Assembly: GCA_964643005.1 (NCBI GenBank)
Contig: CAZXQI010000004.1
Span: 1 to 64,000, forward strand
Source: UBA6168 sp964643005
Lineage (GTDB): Bacteria > Bacteroidota > Bacteroidia > Chitinophagales > Saprospiraceae
Reading direction: 5' to 3'
DNA length: 64,000 nt
The position numbers were made by a program, and so were the translations under genes. Positions within the stretch are counted from its first letter, which is position 1; every line of letters begins with the position of its first letter. The notes beneath the pieces were generated by a model, which was given only the letters and a program-made list of their open reading frames with translations, was not told where the DNA came from and did not search any database. Positions 17,189 through 26,600 of the stretch are shown piece after piece.

Positions 17189-17574
17189 TATTCGTTGACG
17201 GCTGCAATGACGGAGATTTCAACATTGACAAACTTGGGAAGGTTGCCAACTTCTACCGTTTCTCTGGCGGGAGCGAATTCCGGTTTGAAATATTCAGCGT
17301 ACACGGCATTGAGGCGAGCAAAGTCGTTCATGTTTTTTATAAAAACGGTGGCTTTCAACACGTCTTTGTAGCTGGCGCCAACTGCTTCGAGAATGCCGCC
17401 GATGTTTTTCAAAACGCGGTGCGTTTCCTCCTCGATGCCGCCTTGTACCAATTGCCCGGTGGCGGGGTCGATGGCTATCTGGCCAGAGGCATAGAGTAAA
17501 CCGTTGTGGAGGATGGCCTGGTTGTAAGAGCCGATTGCTCCGGGAGCATTGGGTGTAGAGATAATCTTTTTCAC
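17188..17574 (-). CDS. ridA: RidA family enamine/imine deaminase
   Basis: 128-residue Rid/YER057c/UK114 protein. Family members hydrolyse reactive 2-aminoacrylate and other enamines released by PLP enzymes. It has IISTPNAPGAIGSYNQ at the N terminus, LLYASGQIAIDPATGQL, the catalytic Arg region near FARLNAVYAEYF, and the C-terminal VEVGNLPKFVNVEISVIA. The frame opens with GTG (17572-17574); no upstream ATG fits. It overlaps trpS by one base. Pairing with trpS is suggestive because tryptophan synthase is a PLP enzyme, but no trp biosynthetic gene is nearby. Confidence 0.95.
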   Translation of the reverse strand: MKKIISTPNAPGAIGSYNQAILHNGLLYASGQIAIDPATGQLVQGGIEEETHRVLKNIGGILEAVGASYKDVLKATVFIKNMNDFARLNAVYAEYFKPEFAPARETVEVGNLPKFVNVEISVIAAVNE

Positions 17575-17670
17575 AATAAATGATTTTATTAAAAGAAAAG
17601 TGAATTTCGGATGAGCAGAGCTGGGCAGTTGAATGCTCTACGAGATTAGCTCCATTTTTTGTCAAAACAG

Positions 17671-17708
17671 AAAAAGCTCCACATCCATTTGACGGCGAAA
17701 GGGAGCTT
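17671..17708 (-). terminator. rpmF operon terminator
   Basis: Minus-strand stem AAGCTCC/GGAGCTT (7 bp, 21-nt loop) followed by five T residues, 34 nt beyond the rpmF stop. Confidence 0.55.
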
Positions 17709-17741
17709 CCTATTTCTTTATGTAAAATGTGGGAAAGGAGC

Positions 17742-17936
17742 CTATACTTCTTCCTTGGCTTTTACCAGCACTTTGCCTCTATAGAGCATATTGCCCTCGT
17801 CATCGTAGTAGGCGTGGTGATAAATATGCGCTTCGCCGGTAGTAGGGCATTTAGCGATTTGTGGAACGGCTACCTTATCGTGGGTACGACGCGCCCGCGT
17901 TCTGCGCTTCGAATGTTTATTTCTTGGATTTGGCAT
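17742..17936 (-). CDS. rpmF: Large-subunit ribosomal protein L32 (bL32)
   Basis: 64-residue basic ribosomal protein. It starts MPNPRNKHSKRRTRARRTHDK, the universally conserved basic N terminus, then IAKCPTTGEAHIYHHAYY, the usual Bacteroidota form with only one Cys of the zinc-ribbon pairs. ATG at 17934-17936 is chosen because the L32 family begins MxxPxxKxSKxR; a longer frame to 17975 has no homology. It follows the DUF177 gene by 72 nt, the standard yceD-rpmF pairing found across bacteria. Confidence 0.95.
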   Translation of the reverse strand: MPNPRNKHSKRRTRARRTHDKVAVPQIAKCPTTGEAHIYHHAYYDDEGNMLYRGKVLVKAKEEV

Positions 17937-18008
17937 CGCATTATCGTTTTTGGACTTCCCAATTTCATAATTCAACTAAGAATCAGAAATCGCAAAGCCG
18001 CGTCATTA

Positions 18009-18530
18009 TTAATTTTCTGAATTAAATCTTTTCAGTGCTTCCCAAAATGGATTGGTAGTATCTGCCTGCTCATCCTGCTTTTCTTCTTTGGTCAGATACT
18101 TTAGCATCTCCGGGTTGCATTGGCCTCCGGCGTCATCGTGGGTCTTTACCATGGGGACCGCCAGATTGACGAATTCATAAATAAACCTGGCAACATTCAG
18201 CTTTGGCGTTCCTCTCAGAATGTAGATGATGTCTAAATCTTCCCATTCCTTTTCTCCATATTTTACCAGCAAAACCTGATGGTCTTTCACCGGAAGATCA
18301 AATTCTTCTAAGCAGCGATCGCAGGAAACTTTCACGGCGCCTTTGAAATCAAAAGTCATTTCGCAAAGGTCGGGTCGCTTGTCAAAAAGGAGGTGAACAT
18401 CCACATCGCCGTCTTCAATGGGTGAATCTGGAAAATACCGAAAAAATTCGCCGCTGATGTTGAAGTCATATTCGTGGAGACCGTCGCGCAATCCCGATAA
18501 AGGGATTGAGAAGTGGTCTAAATCGTTCAT
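18009..18530 (-). CDS. DUF177 (YceD-like) protein, rpmF partner
   Basis: 173-residue protein of the DUF177 family, almost always encoded just upstream of rpmF and linked to 23S rRNA accumulation. It carries the family signature SCDRCLEEFDLPV (about residues 94-106) with a CxxC pair, and further Cys in GGQCNPEML. A start at 18530 is preferred over a longer frame to 18572 because a TATCTTTG -7 box lies at 18559-18566, inside the longer frame. rpmF follows after 72 nt on the same transcript. Confidence 0.9.
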   Translation of the reverse strand: MNDLDHFSIPLSGLRDGLHEYDFNISGEFFRYFPDSPIEDGDVDVHLLFDKRPDLCEMTFDFKGAVKVSCDRCLEEFDLPVKDHQVLLVKYGEKEWEDLDIIYILRGTPKLNVARFIYEFVNLAVPMVKTHDDAGGQCNPEMLKYLTKEEKQDEQADTTNPFWEALKRFNSEN

Positions 18531-18558
18531 TGTAAAAGAACTTTTTAAAAAAGGCTGG

Positions 18559-18566
18559 CAAAGATA
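18559..18566 (-). promoter_or_regulatory. -7 promoter box for the DUF177-rpmF operon
   Basis: Minus-strand TATCTTTG (TAnnTTTG consensus), 29 nt before the DUF177 ATG. It places transcription initiation downstream of the alternative upstream start codon. Confidence 0.55.
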
Positions 18567-19445
18567 CTGCATTATTTGAATTTTGAGTAGAGTAGAAATA
18601 ATTTTTCATCTGCTAATTCGCCAATTTTTTGCAAGCCTTTTCAAATGTTTGAGAAGCTGGTTTTGCGCCTGGTTGAATGTAGCTAATACCCGGTTTCGCC
18701 AAACTTACAAAATCTTTACATCGGGCGCTTGGCACAATTTCATACCCTTTTCAATCGAATTGCCGACTTCCGAACCTCGTCGTTTCATTCGCTCATTTCA
18801 TTGGAGCGGAAAAGAACCGATGGCAAAGTTGTTTTGGTAGAGAAATTTTCCGCTATATGTAACTCAATGATTATCAGGTTTTTTATTTTTTTTAAATTTT
18901 AAAAATAAATCATATAACCAACTGATAACTAAGGAATTAAAATAGAGGTTCCCCTCCCGACTATCTTTCGCCTTATTTAAAAATGATTTTTATTTGTAAT
19001 GAAATCTCTACCCAAAAGATGTGTGTTTGGCACACTTTTTTACATTAAGGAAATCAAAATCTGAAATCTAAAAATTCAGAAACATTACTTGACAGTCGCT
19101 ATACATGCTATGAGAAAATCCGGAAACCGAGCTGACTAAGCTTGTCCAATCTTTCCAAATCTCCTTTTTCCCAGGACTCCTGGATTCTTCTCATCAAATA
19201 AGTTTAAAAAAAAATTACACCGGCCCACAAGGGCTGACTACACATTCTTTTCACCTCTGGCTGAAAGCAGGCGGAGGAACCATCTTACGAATTCTAAGCA
19301 AAACCTTACACACCATGACCGGCGCGCGCAGTAGCGTCAGGAACGGTAATGCCATGCCTTTTTCAAAGGTTTGCGCTTTACCCACCTGGGCGGACTACGT
19401 GCAGCCTACTGAAACGGACCCACTTTTATTAACAATTATAATCTC
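18567..19445. other. Long AT-rich intergenic region before the first giant surface protein
   Basis: Nearly 880 nt between divergent genes with no coding signal that I can support. It contains A/T homopolymer runs, a TTATCAG/CTGATAA pair around 18878 and 18921, and two TTGGCAC sequences (about 18728 and 19027) that lack proper -12 partners. It probably serves as a long leader or regulatory region for the gene at 19446. Confidence 0.4.
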
Positions 19446-22400
19446 ATGGTAAAAGGTAACGGTTTTGCCCACTTGAGGGCAACATTCAAATCCACCGATG
19501 ATCTCTGGCGAAAACGCCGGAGTTTTATCGTGGCAAAGACGGCACTGCTCGCAGTATTGTTGTTCTCCGGTGGGCAAACCGTCTTTTCCCAATGCGCACT
19601 GGTTTGTAAGAGCCACGTAACAGTGGCTTTGGAAGCCAATGGCGCCGCCACTGTCAGCCCCGCAACTCTCCTACAAAGCTCCGTCGGATGTTCCAATAAC
19701 TTCGTCGTCGAGGTAACCGACACATCAGGTAATATGTACGGCCCTGTAATCGGCCCTTCGCTGATCGGCCAGCCCCTGATAGCAATCCTCACAGATATTC
19801 CCAGTGGAAACTCCTGTAATACTGACATTACATTAATTGACGACTTAGCTCCCGTTGTTGATTGCGGCGATACGCTTATTATATGGTGTAATCAAGCTTC
19901 TTCGCCAGAAAGCTTAGGCTATCCGGAACTGAGCGATAACGCCTCCCCAAAAGACAGCATCGAACTGACATTTTCCGACTCGTTTACAGAATTTGAATGT
20001 TTTGACACCATTAATGGGATGGCGATGACGGCATACATCGAGCGCGCGTGGACGGCGACAGACGAAAGCGGAAATAGCTCGACTTGCGTTCAACATATCT
20101 TTTTCCGCAGAGCTACGCTCGATATGGTCGTCTTTCCCAGTCACCTCGATGGCGTGCAAAAGCCGATGCTCGAATGTTCCACAGACGACCCAGACAGTCT
20201 GGAGCTTACAGGCCAGCCGGAAGTAGAAGGAATAATTCTCGACAATACTACTTTCTGCGATCTGATCACCTCTTTCAATGATCAATCTATTCCTCAGTGC
20301 GGGGGAGCAGTCAAACTCATTCGCACATGGACGGTCTTTGACCTCTGTACAGAAGATTTCAGGGTCTATTCCCAAATAATAAAAATACAGGATACAACTC
20401 CTCCGGCAGTTATCTGCCCGGCAGACATAACGGTGTTTACCGGAACTACTACCTGCACGGCACAGGTAACCCTGCCGCAGGCGAGCGCTACGGATGCCTG
20501 CTCAGGCGCCACTATCGCTACTACCTGGCAATTTGGCAACGGCTCAGGCCCTTTCAACTCCGTGCCTGCCGGCGTTCACACGGTTACTTATACGGCTGCG
20601 GATGGCTGCGGAAATACATCGAGCTGCCAGACCAGCGTGTTCGTCATGGACGATAAAAAGCCGGTGGCCTTGTGCCAGAACTTAGTGAACATTTCCCTAC
20701 AAGAGGATGGACAGGCGCTCATTTATGCCGAAACTTTCAACAACGGCAGCTACGATAATTGCGGCATTGACAAGATGGAGGTGAGTCGAGGGGGTCAGCC
20801 ATTTGGAGAGACCATTAGTTTTGATTGCAATGATTTGAGCCAGCAAATCAAAGTGACGCTCAGCGTCACGGACAATGGAGGCCTGGTCAATCAATGCTTC
20901 AGCTATGCCATCGTAAAAGATGAAATTGATCCGATTATTGACTGTCCTGAACCGGTTACGCTTTCCTGCGAAGCTAATTACAACAACCCGGGGCTGACGG
21001 GTATTCCGGAAACCACTGACAATTGCACGGTAGCAAGCACCGATTACACCAATGATATGAACCTCAACTCCTGCGGCAACGGCACTATCCTTCGCACCTG
21101 GAAAGCTACCGACCAAAGCGGAAACTTCTCCACCTGTACCCAGGTCATCACCATCGCAGACGATACGCCGATAAGCGTGATTTTCCCCGATGATGTTTTG
21201 TTTTACGAATGCGGCCCCAATACGGAGCCTTCTGCCACAGGCGAACCGGTAATCAGCGGGCAGGATTGCGAGCAGTTGCAGATAACCTTCACGGATTTTC
21301 AGTTCTATACGGCTGAGCCGGCATGTTACAAGGTGATTCGCAATTGGGCGATCATTGACTGGTGCTCTTATCAACCCAACGATCCCGACGAAGCAGGGTA
21401 CTGGGGACATACCCAGGTCATTGAAGTCAGAGACACTTTGCCGCCAACGGTGGTATGCCCGCCCAGTGTCACCATAGGAATTGACAACCCGAACTGCCAG
21501 ATGTACGCCGACATCCCGGCGCCGCAGGTGACAGATTGCAGCAATGAAATAAGTATTACCAATAATTCCCCCTTCGCTCAAAGCCACAATGGAAAAGCCA
21601 GCGGCGTCTATCCACGGGGAACGCATACAGTCACCTATACCGCCGAGGATGGGTGTGGAAATTATTCAAAGTGCTCCATGAAAGTGTCCATCATTGATAC
21701 CGAGCCGCCCAGCCCCGTTTGCAACAACGGCATCTCTGTTACTATCCAGCAAAACGGCATTGTCGTTGTGACGCCGGCCATGATTAACAATGGCAGTCAC
21801 GACAATTGCACGCCGGGTTCGAATCTCATTTTGCAGGTAAGCTCCGGCGTCTTCGATTGCCAAAGCGTAGGAACTAAAATAGTGACGCTGACGGTGACCG
21901 ACGAGGCGGGTAACAGCGCCTTCTGCCAGACGACGGTAGTCGTTCAGGACAATTTCAATGTTTGCGACAGCCAGACCGTAGGAACCGTTGCGGGAAAATG
22001 CGCCCGTGAAAATGGCGACCCGGTATTTCAGAAATTAGTCGGGCTGTCGGGTGGGCTGAATATCGCCGTGCATACGGATGTGGACGGAACCTATGCCTTC
22101 CCCAACCTGCCTCTCAACGCCAACTACACTATAACTCCCAGCTATAATACCAAGCCTTTGAATGGCGTAACGACATTCGACATGGTGATTATTCGGAGGC
22201 ATATTTTGGGCGTAGAGTTGTTAGATTCTCCCTACAAAATCATTGCCGCCGACGTGAATAAATCCCAGAGCGTGACCACCTACGATTTGGTGGAAATTCA
22301 AAAGCTGGTGCTCAACGTCACTACCTCGTTCCCCAACAATAATAAATCGTGGCGCTTTGTGCCTGCGAGCTACGTTTTCCCCAATCCGGCCAACCCTTTT

Positions 22401-23264
22401 CAGGAGAAGTTCCCCGAGGAAATTAATATTTTGAAATTAATGGAGAGCCAGTGGAATCAGGATTTCGTAGCCATAAAAATCGGAGACGTAAATAATAGCG
22501 CCAATCCTGCCAATTTCGACGAGACCGGGATTGCGGGAAGGAGCTTCAATGAATACCTGATATTCAAAACGAAAGACATCGAACTGGTGGCTGGCCACGA
22601 ATACGCCATCCCCTTCATGGCTCCCCATCAGGAGAGCGTGGCCGGCTTCCAGTTCACCCTTGACTATGATGAAAATGCGCTGGAATTTCTGTCCCTGAAG
22701 ACCGAAGACGCGCTCCTGATGAACGAGCAGAATTTTGGTTTGCCCGATGAGATCGGCGCCGAGGCCGTGACGGTGAGCTGGGATAACTATTCAGGACAGT
22801 CGCTACCTCGTGAGACGGCCATTTTCACGGTATATTTTTTAGCAAAAAAAGAGGCGCGCGTAAGGGATGTGTTGTCTATCAATTCGCGCATCACTCCGGC
22901 AGAAGCCTATTTAGTAGATATTGAAGGAGGAAAATTATCACTCCAGCATCATATAGAGATGGGAGGAGTCGCTCTGGAATTTTCCGCAGAAGAAGCTGAG
23001 TTGCCCCAGTTTTTCCAGAATGCGCCCAATCCATTTAACCATCGCACTTCACTCAACTTCTATCTGCCACAATCTTCCAATGTGAGTTTCCGCATTTACG
23101 ACGTGTACGGCAAAATGCTGAAGACTTACGAAGGCGCCTATTCGAAGGGTGCGCATGTGGTAGAGCTCAATCTGGCAGACATCGGCGCCAGGGGCGTTTT
23201 GCTCTGCGAGATGTCGGTACCGGGTCTTTTTAAAAAGACTATTAAAATGATTAATGACGAGTGA
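19446..23264 (+). CDS. Giant T9SS-secreted protein: HYR-like repeats, dockerin-like and cohesin-like modules
   Basis: 1,272-residue secreted protein. A signal peptide with a long basic n-region ends at FSQ (about residue 48). Residues about 135-840 are roughly seven HYR/SprB-type beta-sandwich repeats, each opening with a DxxPPxVxCP-like motif and ending WTATDxSGNxSTC-like. A prealbumin-like module (845-900) precedes a dockerin-like pair of EF-hand segments (904-966, with ADVNKSQSVTTYDLVEIQKL). A cohesin-like beta domain follows (about 1045-1175, AGFQFTLDYDENALEF), then a type A T9SS sorting domain (about 1187-1272, NAPNPFNHRTSLNF). It is probably attached to or released from the cell surface, acting in adhesion or matrix building. 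The next gene is its paralogue. Confidence 0.93.
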   Translation: MVKGNGFAHLRATFKSTDDLWRKRRSFIVAKTALLAVLLFSGGQTVFSQCALVCKSHVTVALEANGAATVSPATLLQSSVGCSNNFVVEVTDTSGNMYGPVIGPSLIGQPLIAILTDIPSGNSCNTDITLIDDLAPVVDCGDTLIIWCNQASSPESLGYPELSDNASPKDSIELTFSDSFTEFECFDTINGMAMTAYIERAWTATDESGNSSTCVQHIFFRRATLDMVVFPSHLDGVQKPMLECSTDDPDSLELTGQPEVEGIILDNTTFCDLITSFNDQSIPQCGGAVKLIRTWTVFDLCTEDFRVYSQIIKIQDTTPPAVICPADITVFTGTTTCTAQVTLPQASATDACSGATIATTWQFGNGSGPFNSVPAGVHTVTYTAADGCGNTSSCQTSVFVMDDKKPVALCQNLVNISLQEDGQALIYAETFNNGSYDNCGIDKMEVSRGGQPFGETISFDCNDLSQQIKVTLSVTDNGGLVNQCFSYAIVKDEIDPIIDCPEPVTLSCEANYNNPGLTGIPETTDNCTVASTDYTNDMNLNSCGNGTILRTWKATDQSGNFSTCTQVITIADDTPISVIFPDDVLFYECGPNTEPSATGEPVISGQDCEQLQITFTDFQFYTAEPACYKVIRNWAIIDWCSYQPNDPDEAGYWGHTQVIEVRDTLPPTVVCPPSVTIGIDNPNCQMYADIPAPQVTDCSNEISITNNSPFAQSHNGKASGVYPRGTHTVTYTAEDGCGNYSKCSMKVSIIDTEPPSPVCNNGISVTIQQNGIVVVTPAMINNGSHDNCTPGSNLILQVSSGVFDCQSVGTKIVTLTVTDEAGNSAFCQTTVVVQDNFNVCDSQTVGTVAGKCARENGDPVFQKLVGLSGGLNIAVHTDVDGTYAFPNLPLNANYTITPSYNTKPLNGVTTFDMVIIRRHILGVELLDSPYKIIAADVNKSQSVTTYDLVEIQKLVLNVTTSFPNNNKSWRFVPASYVFPNPANPFQEKFPEEINILKLMESQWNQDFVAIKIGDVNNSANPANFDETGIAGRSFNEYLIFKTKDIELVAGHEYAIPFMAPHQESVAGFQFTLDYDENALEFLSLKTEDALLMNEQNFGLPDEIGAEAVTVSWDNYSGQSLPRETAIFTVYFLAKKEARVRDVLSINSRITPAEAYLVDIEGGKLSLQHHIEMGGVALEFSAEEAELPQFFQNAPNPFNHRTSLNFYLPQSSNVSFRIYDVYGKMLKTYEGAYSKGAHVVELNLADIGARGVLLCEMSVPGLFKKTIKMINDE

Positions 23265-23690
23265 GAATACCGGTGAACACAACGTGTTATCCTTAATCTC
23301 ATTTTTAAAAATGTACTATTTAAACTCGACAGCATCCGGTTTGAACTCTACGATTCTATAGCCAGTTTTTCCCGGCGAAGACCCGGGCAACCATACACTT
23401 TGACTTGATTTACACACAATGCTAAGTTCCGGACTGTCCAAACCCGGTGTCACACTCAAAAGGAATCATACTATGAGAAAGCCATTTAAAATTCCCATGA
23501 ACTTTTGAAGAGATACCAAAACCGTTGAATCAGGCGAAGGAAAGAGAGCCGCCACGCAAGAGCGGCAGTTCCTTCGCCCCAGATTCAGCTCTATTAAATG
23601 ATTTTTAAATAAAATTTTTAATACTAAAGGATTGAAAATCAATTATTTACAATTACTTAAATCTATTTCACTAACTTAATTGCCAATCCC
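23265..23690 (+). other. Intergenic region between the two giant paralogues
   Basis: Holds the compound hairpin at 23526-23587 and little else. A 12-codon frame at 23473 beginning MRKPFKIPMNF resembles the first residues of the following gene only superficially. The last 100 nt are strongly AT-rich, as in a promoter or leader. Confidence 0.4.
23526..23587 (+). terminator. Three-part hairpin after the first giant gene
   Basis: Nested perfect stems: TGAATC/GATTCA (23526-23531 with 23582-23587), GGCGAAGGAA/TTCCTTCGCC (23533-23542 with 23569-23578) and GCCGC/GCGGC (23548-23552 with 23562-23566). There is no compact T tract, so it may be a terminator, an mRNA-stability element or a processing site. 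Confidence 0.5.
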
Positions 23691-26600
23691 ATGAGAAAAT
23701 TCGAGTTTACTATTCAGACCCAAACTGACATCAGTGGGACGACAAGCAGACGGTCAAAAAGAGCATGGTTTTCAAAAGCTGTAAGCCTGCTTTGTCTGCT
23801 GCTACTCGCAACCTGGAGCAACCAGGCATTCTCTCAGTGTGCACTCACTTGTAATGATGCGGTGAATGTTTCTTTACCCGGTCCTGTTGACAACTGTGCG
23901 GTGGAGGTAACAGTGGACAAGGTGCTGGAAGATCCGGCCAGTTGTTCGCTCCCTATGACCGTTACCATCATGACGCTACAAGGTGCGACCATTCCAACCA
24001 GCCCCGTAGTAAATGCCAGCCATATCGGACAGACCCTTGCTTTCAGAGTGACTGAGACTAATTCTGGAAATTATTGTGAGGGAACCCTTACCGTAGATGA
24101 CAAACTGGGGCCGCAAATCACGAATTGCGAAGACAAAGTTGTACCCTGTCTTGTTGATTACAGACCTGATATTGATGGCGGAGACCTTGAGTCCCCATCC
24201 TTCGACGACTGTTCTACCATAGCGAATATTAGCTACGTGGACATCGTCGTCCCGGGAGATTGTAACTCCGTCAATGTGGCCTTTATCAACAGAACCTGGA
24301 CGGCTACGGACATCCGTGGATTTAGCAGTACCTGCTCTCATTTTATCACGGTGCAAAGAGTTTCTATCGCCGACTATACACCTCAATGTCCTAGTAATAA
24401 AACTTATGAATGTACCACAGAGCCGGTGGATACCAGTCCTGCTGTTACCGGCTACCCAGTTATAACCGTTGGGGGCGTAGCTTATGATGTGATTCCCGGC
24501 GCCAACAACTTCTGTGAGATTGCCGCTTCTTTCACAGACGAAGTGTTCTCGGTATGCGGTGGAGGTTCCAAAATCCTTCGCACCTGGGTCGTTTATGACT
24601 GGTGCCTTCCGACGACAATGGGTTCAGGGAATCCCTGGTCCTGTATTCAGACAATCATGATATTAGATACAACCCCTCCGGCTATTACCTGCCCGGCGCC
24701 GATGACCAGCTACACGGCTGCTTCCAGTTGCTTTGCGGCGCCCAATCTGCCGGCGGCCAATGTCGCTGACAACTGTTCCAATTTTTCAGTGAAAGTTTTG
24801 ACGCCTTTCGGCACAGTCAACGGAAACGGAGGTGTATTGCCGAGCGCGCCGGTTGGGACTGTCGAGATCAAATATATTGCAACAGACGCCTGCAACAATA
24901 GCAACGAATGCACTACTACGCTGACCGTAAAAGACAATACGCAGCCAATAGCCATCTGCGATGAACACACGGTGGTTTCATTGACGGCAGACGGCTCTGC
25001 AACTGTCGCCGCCTCTGTATTTGACGATGGCAGTACGGACAATTGTGGAATTGACCATTTTGAAGTGAGCCGAATGCCTTCCACCTGTGAACCTGACGGA
25101 ACAGACTTTAGCGGGTTTGCCCATTTTGACTGCTGCGACGTAGGACAAACTCTCGTAGTCATTATGCGGGTTTTTGATAAGGCAGGCAACTACAATGAAT
25201 GTATGGTTGACGTCACCGTTAACGATAAAATCAATCCGACCATTCAGTGTCCGCCGAGTATTACTATTGAATGCTCCGATCCGGTACCGGCTGTCGCTAC
25301 GCCGACCTACAACGACAACTGCCCGGGAGCCTCCTGGTCGCAAACCGAAGTCTCGAACATAGGCGACTGTGGAACGGGTAATATCAAGCGCAATTACAAG
25401 GTGACCGACGCCTCTGGCAGAACGGCTTCCTGCACGCAGACTATCACGATCATTAATTCATTTCCTTTCACATTGGAGGACATTGTCTGGCCGTTGGATT
25501 ATACCACTAATGAATGTAATACAAGCGTAGATCCAGTTGACCTGCCGGCAGGATATGATTATCCTCAGGTCAATGAAAATGCCTGCGATAATATTGCCAT
25601 TACTTCCAACGACCAGGTATTGCCTGTCAATGAACCGGCTTGTTTTAAAGTATTGAGAAAATGGATTGTCATTGACTGGTGCCAGTACAATCCGAATGTA
25701 CCCGGAAGTCCGGGCTACTGGGAATATACTCAGGTGGTCATGGTCAATGACAATACTCCGCCTGTAGTGGCCTGTCCTAATAATATAGTGGCTCCTGGCG
25801 TCGACGCCAACTGTGAATTTGGTCAGGTAACGCTGCCGGCCATTATAGCCGGGGATTGCAGCCCGAACCTTTCGTTCATCAGCCAGGTAGATTACTATTC
25901 AGATGGAACTATAAACGCGACAATCAATGGGGACGATATTAGTGGCGACTATCCATTTGGTACGCACACTATCAATTTAAAGGTGGAAGATTACTGCGGC
26001 AACAAAACTACCTGCACTTTCACTATAGAAGTGAAGGATGCCAAGAAGCCGACTCCCGTATGTGTGAATGGCCTGGCAGTAGAATTAATGGCAGACCCCG
26101 GCGGCAACGGCGGCATGGTTCAGGTTACGTCTGCCATGTTCGACGGCGGTAGTTATGACAACTGTACAGCTAATGAAGATCTGGAAATTACCATCAGCCC
26201 CTCCCTGTTTACCTGCGATGACGTAGGCACAAATATTGTAACTATGTGGGTAACCGATGAAGCGGGAAACAGCGACTACTGCGAAACCTACGTGATTATT
26301 CAGGATAACATGGTCGTCTGCCCCGATCCCCTCAGCGCTGACGTCGGCGGCTCAATAGCCAATGAAGGAGGCTCAGCAGTGAGCAATGTAACCATCAATG
26401 TGAGCGGAAATGGTCCAATCATTTCACCGGTAACGACAAACCAGAGTGGACACTTTCAGTTCTTTGACTTGAGTTTAGGCTACGATTACACTTTTACTCC
26501 CGGTCTCGACCAGGATCCTTTAAACGGTGTGACTACGTTCGATCTGGTTTTGATTACCCGGCATATTTTGAATATTGAGATGTTGAATACTCCTTACAAA

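Noticed and set aside
18728..19045. Two TTGGCAC sequences as sigma-54 promoters
   Set aside because: Neither has a TTGC-type -12 element at the required distance, and no sigma-54 activator is nearby.
20697..21626. 309-codon frame antisense to the first giant protein
   Set aside because: A long shadow frame produced by the repetitive, GC-rich coding strand; no protein-like features.
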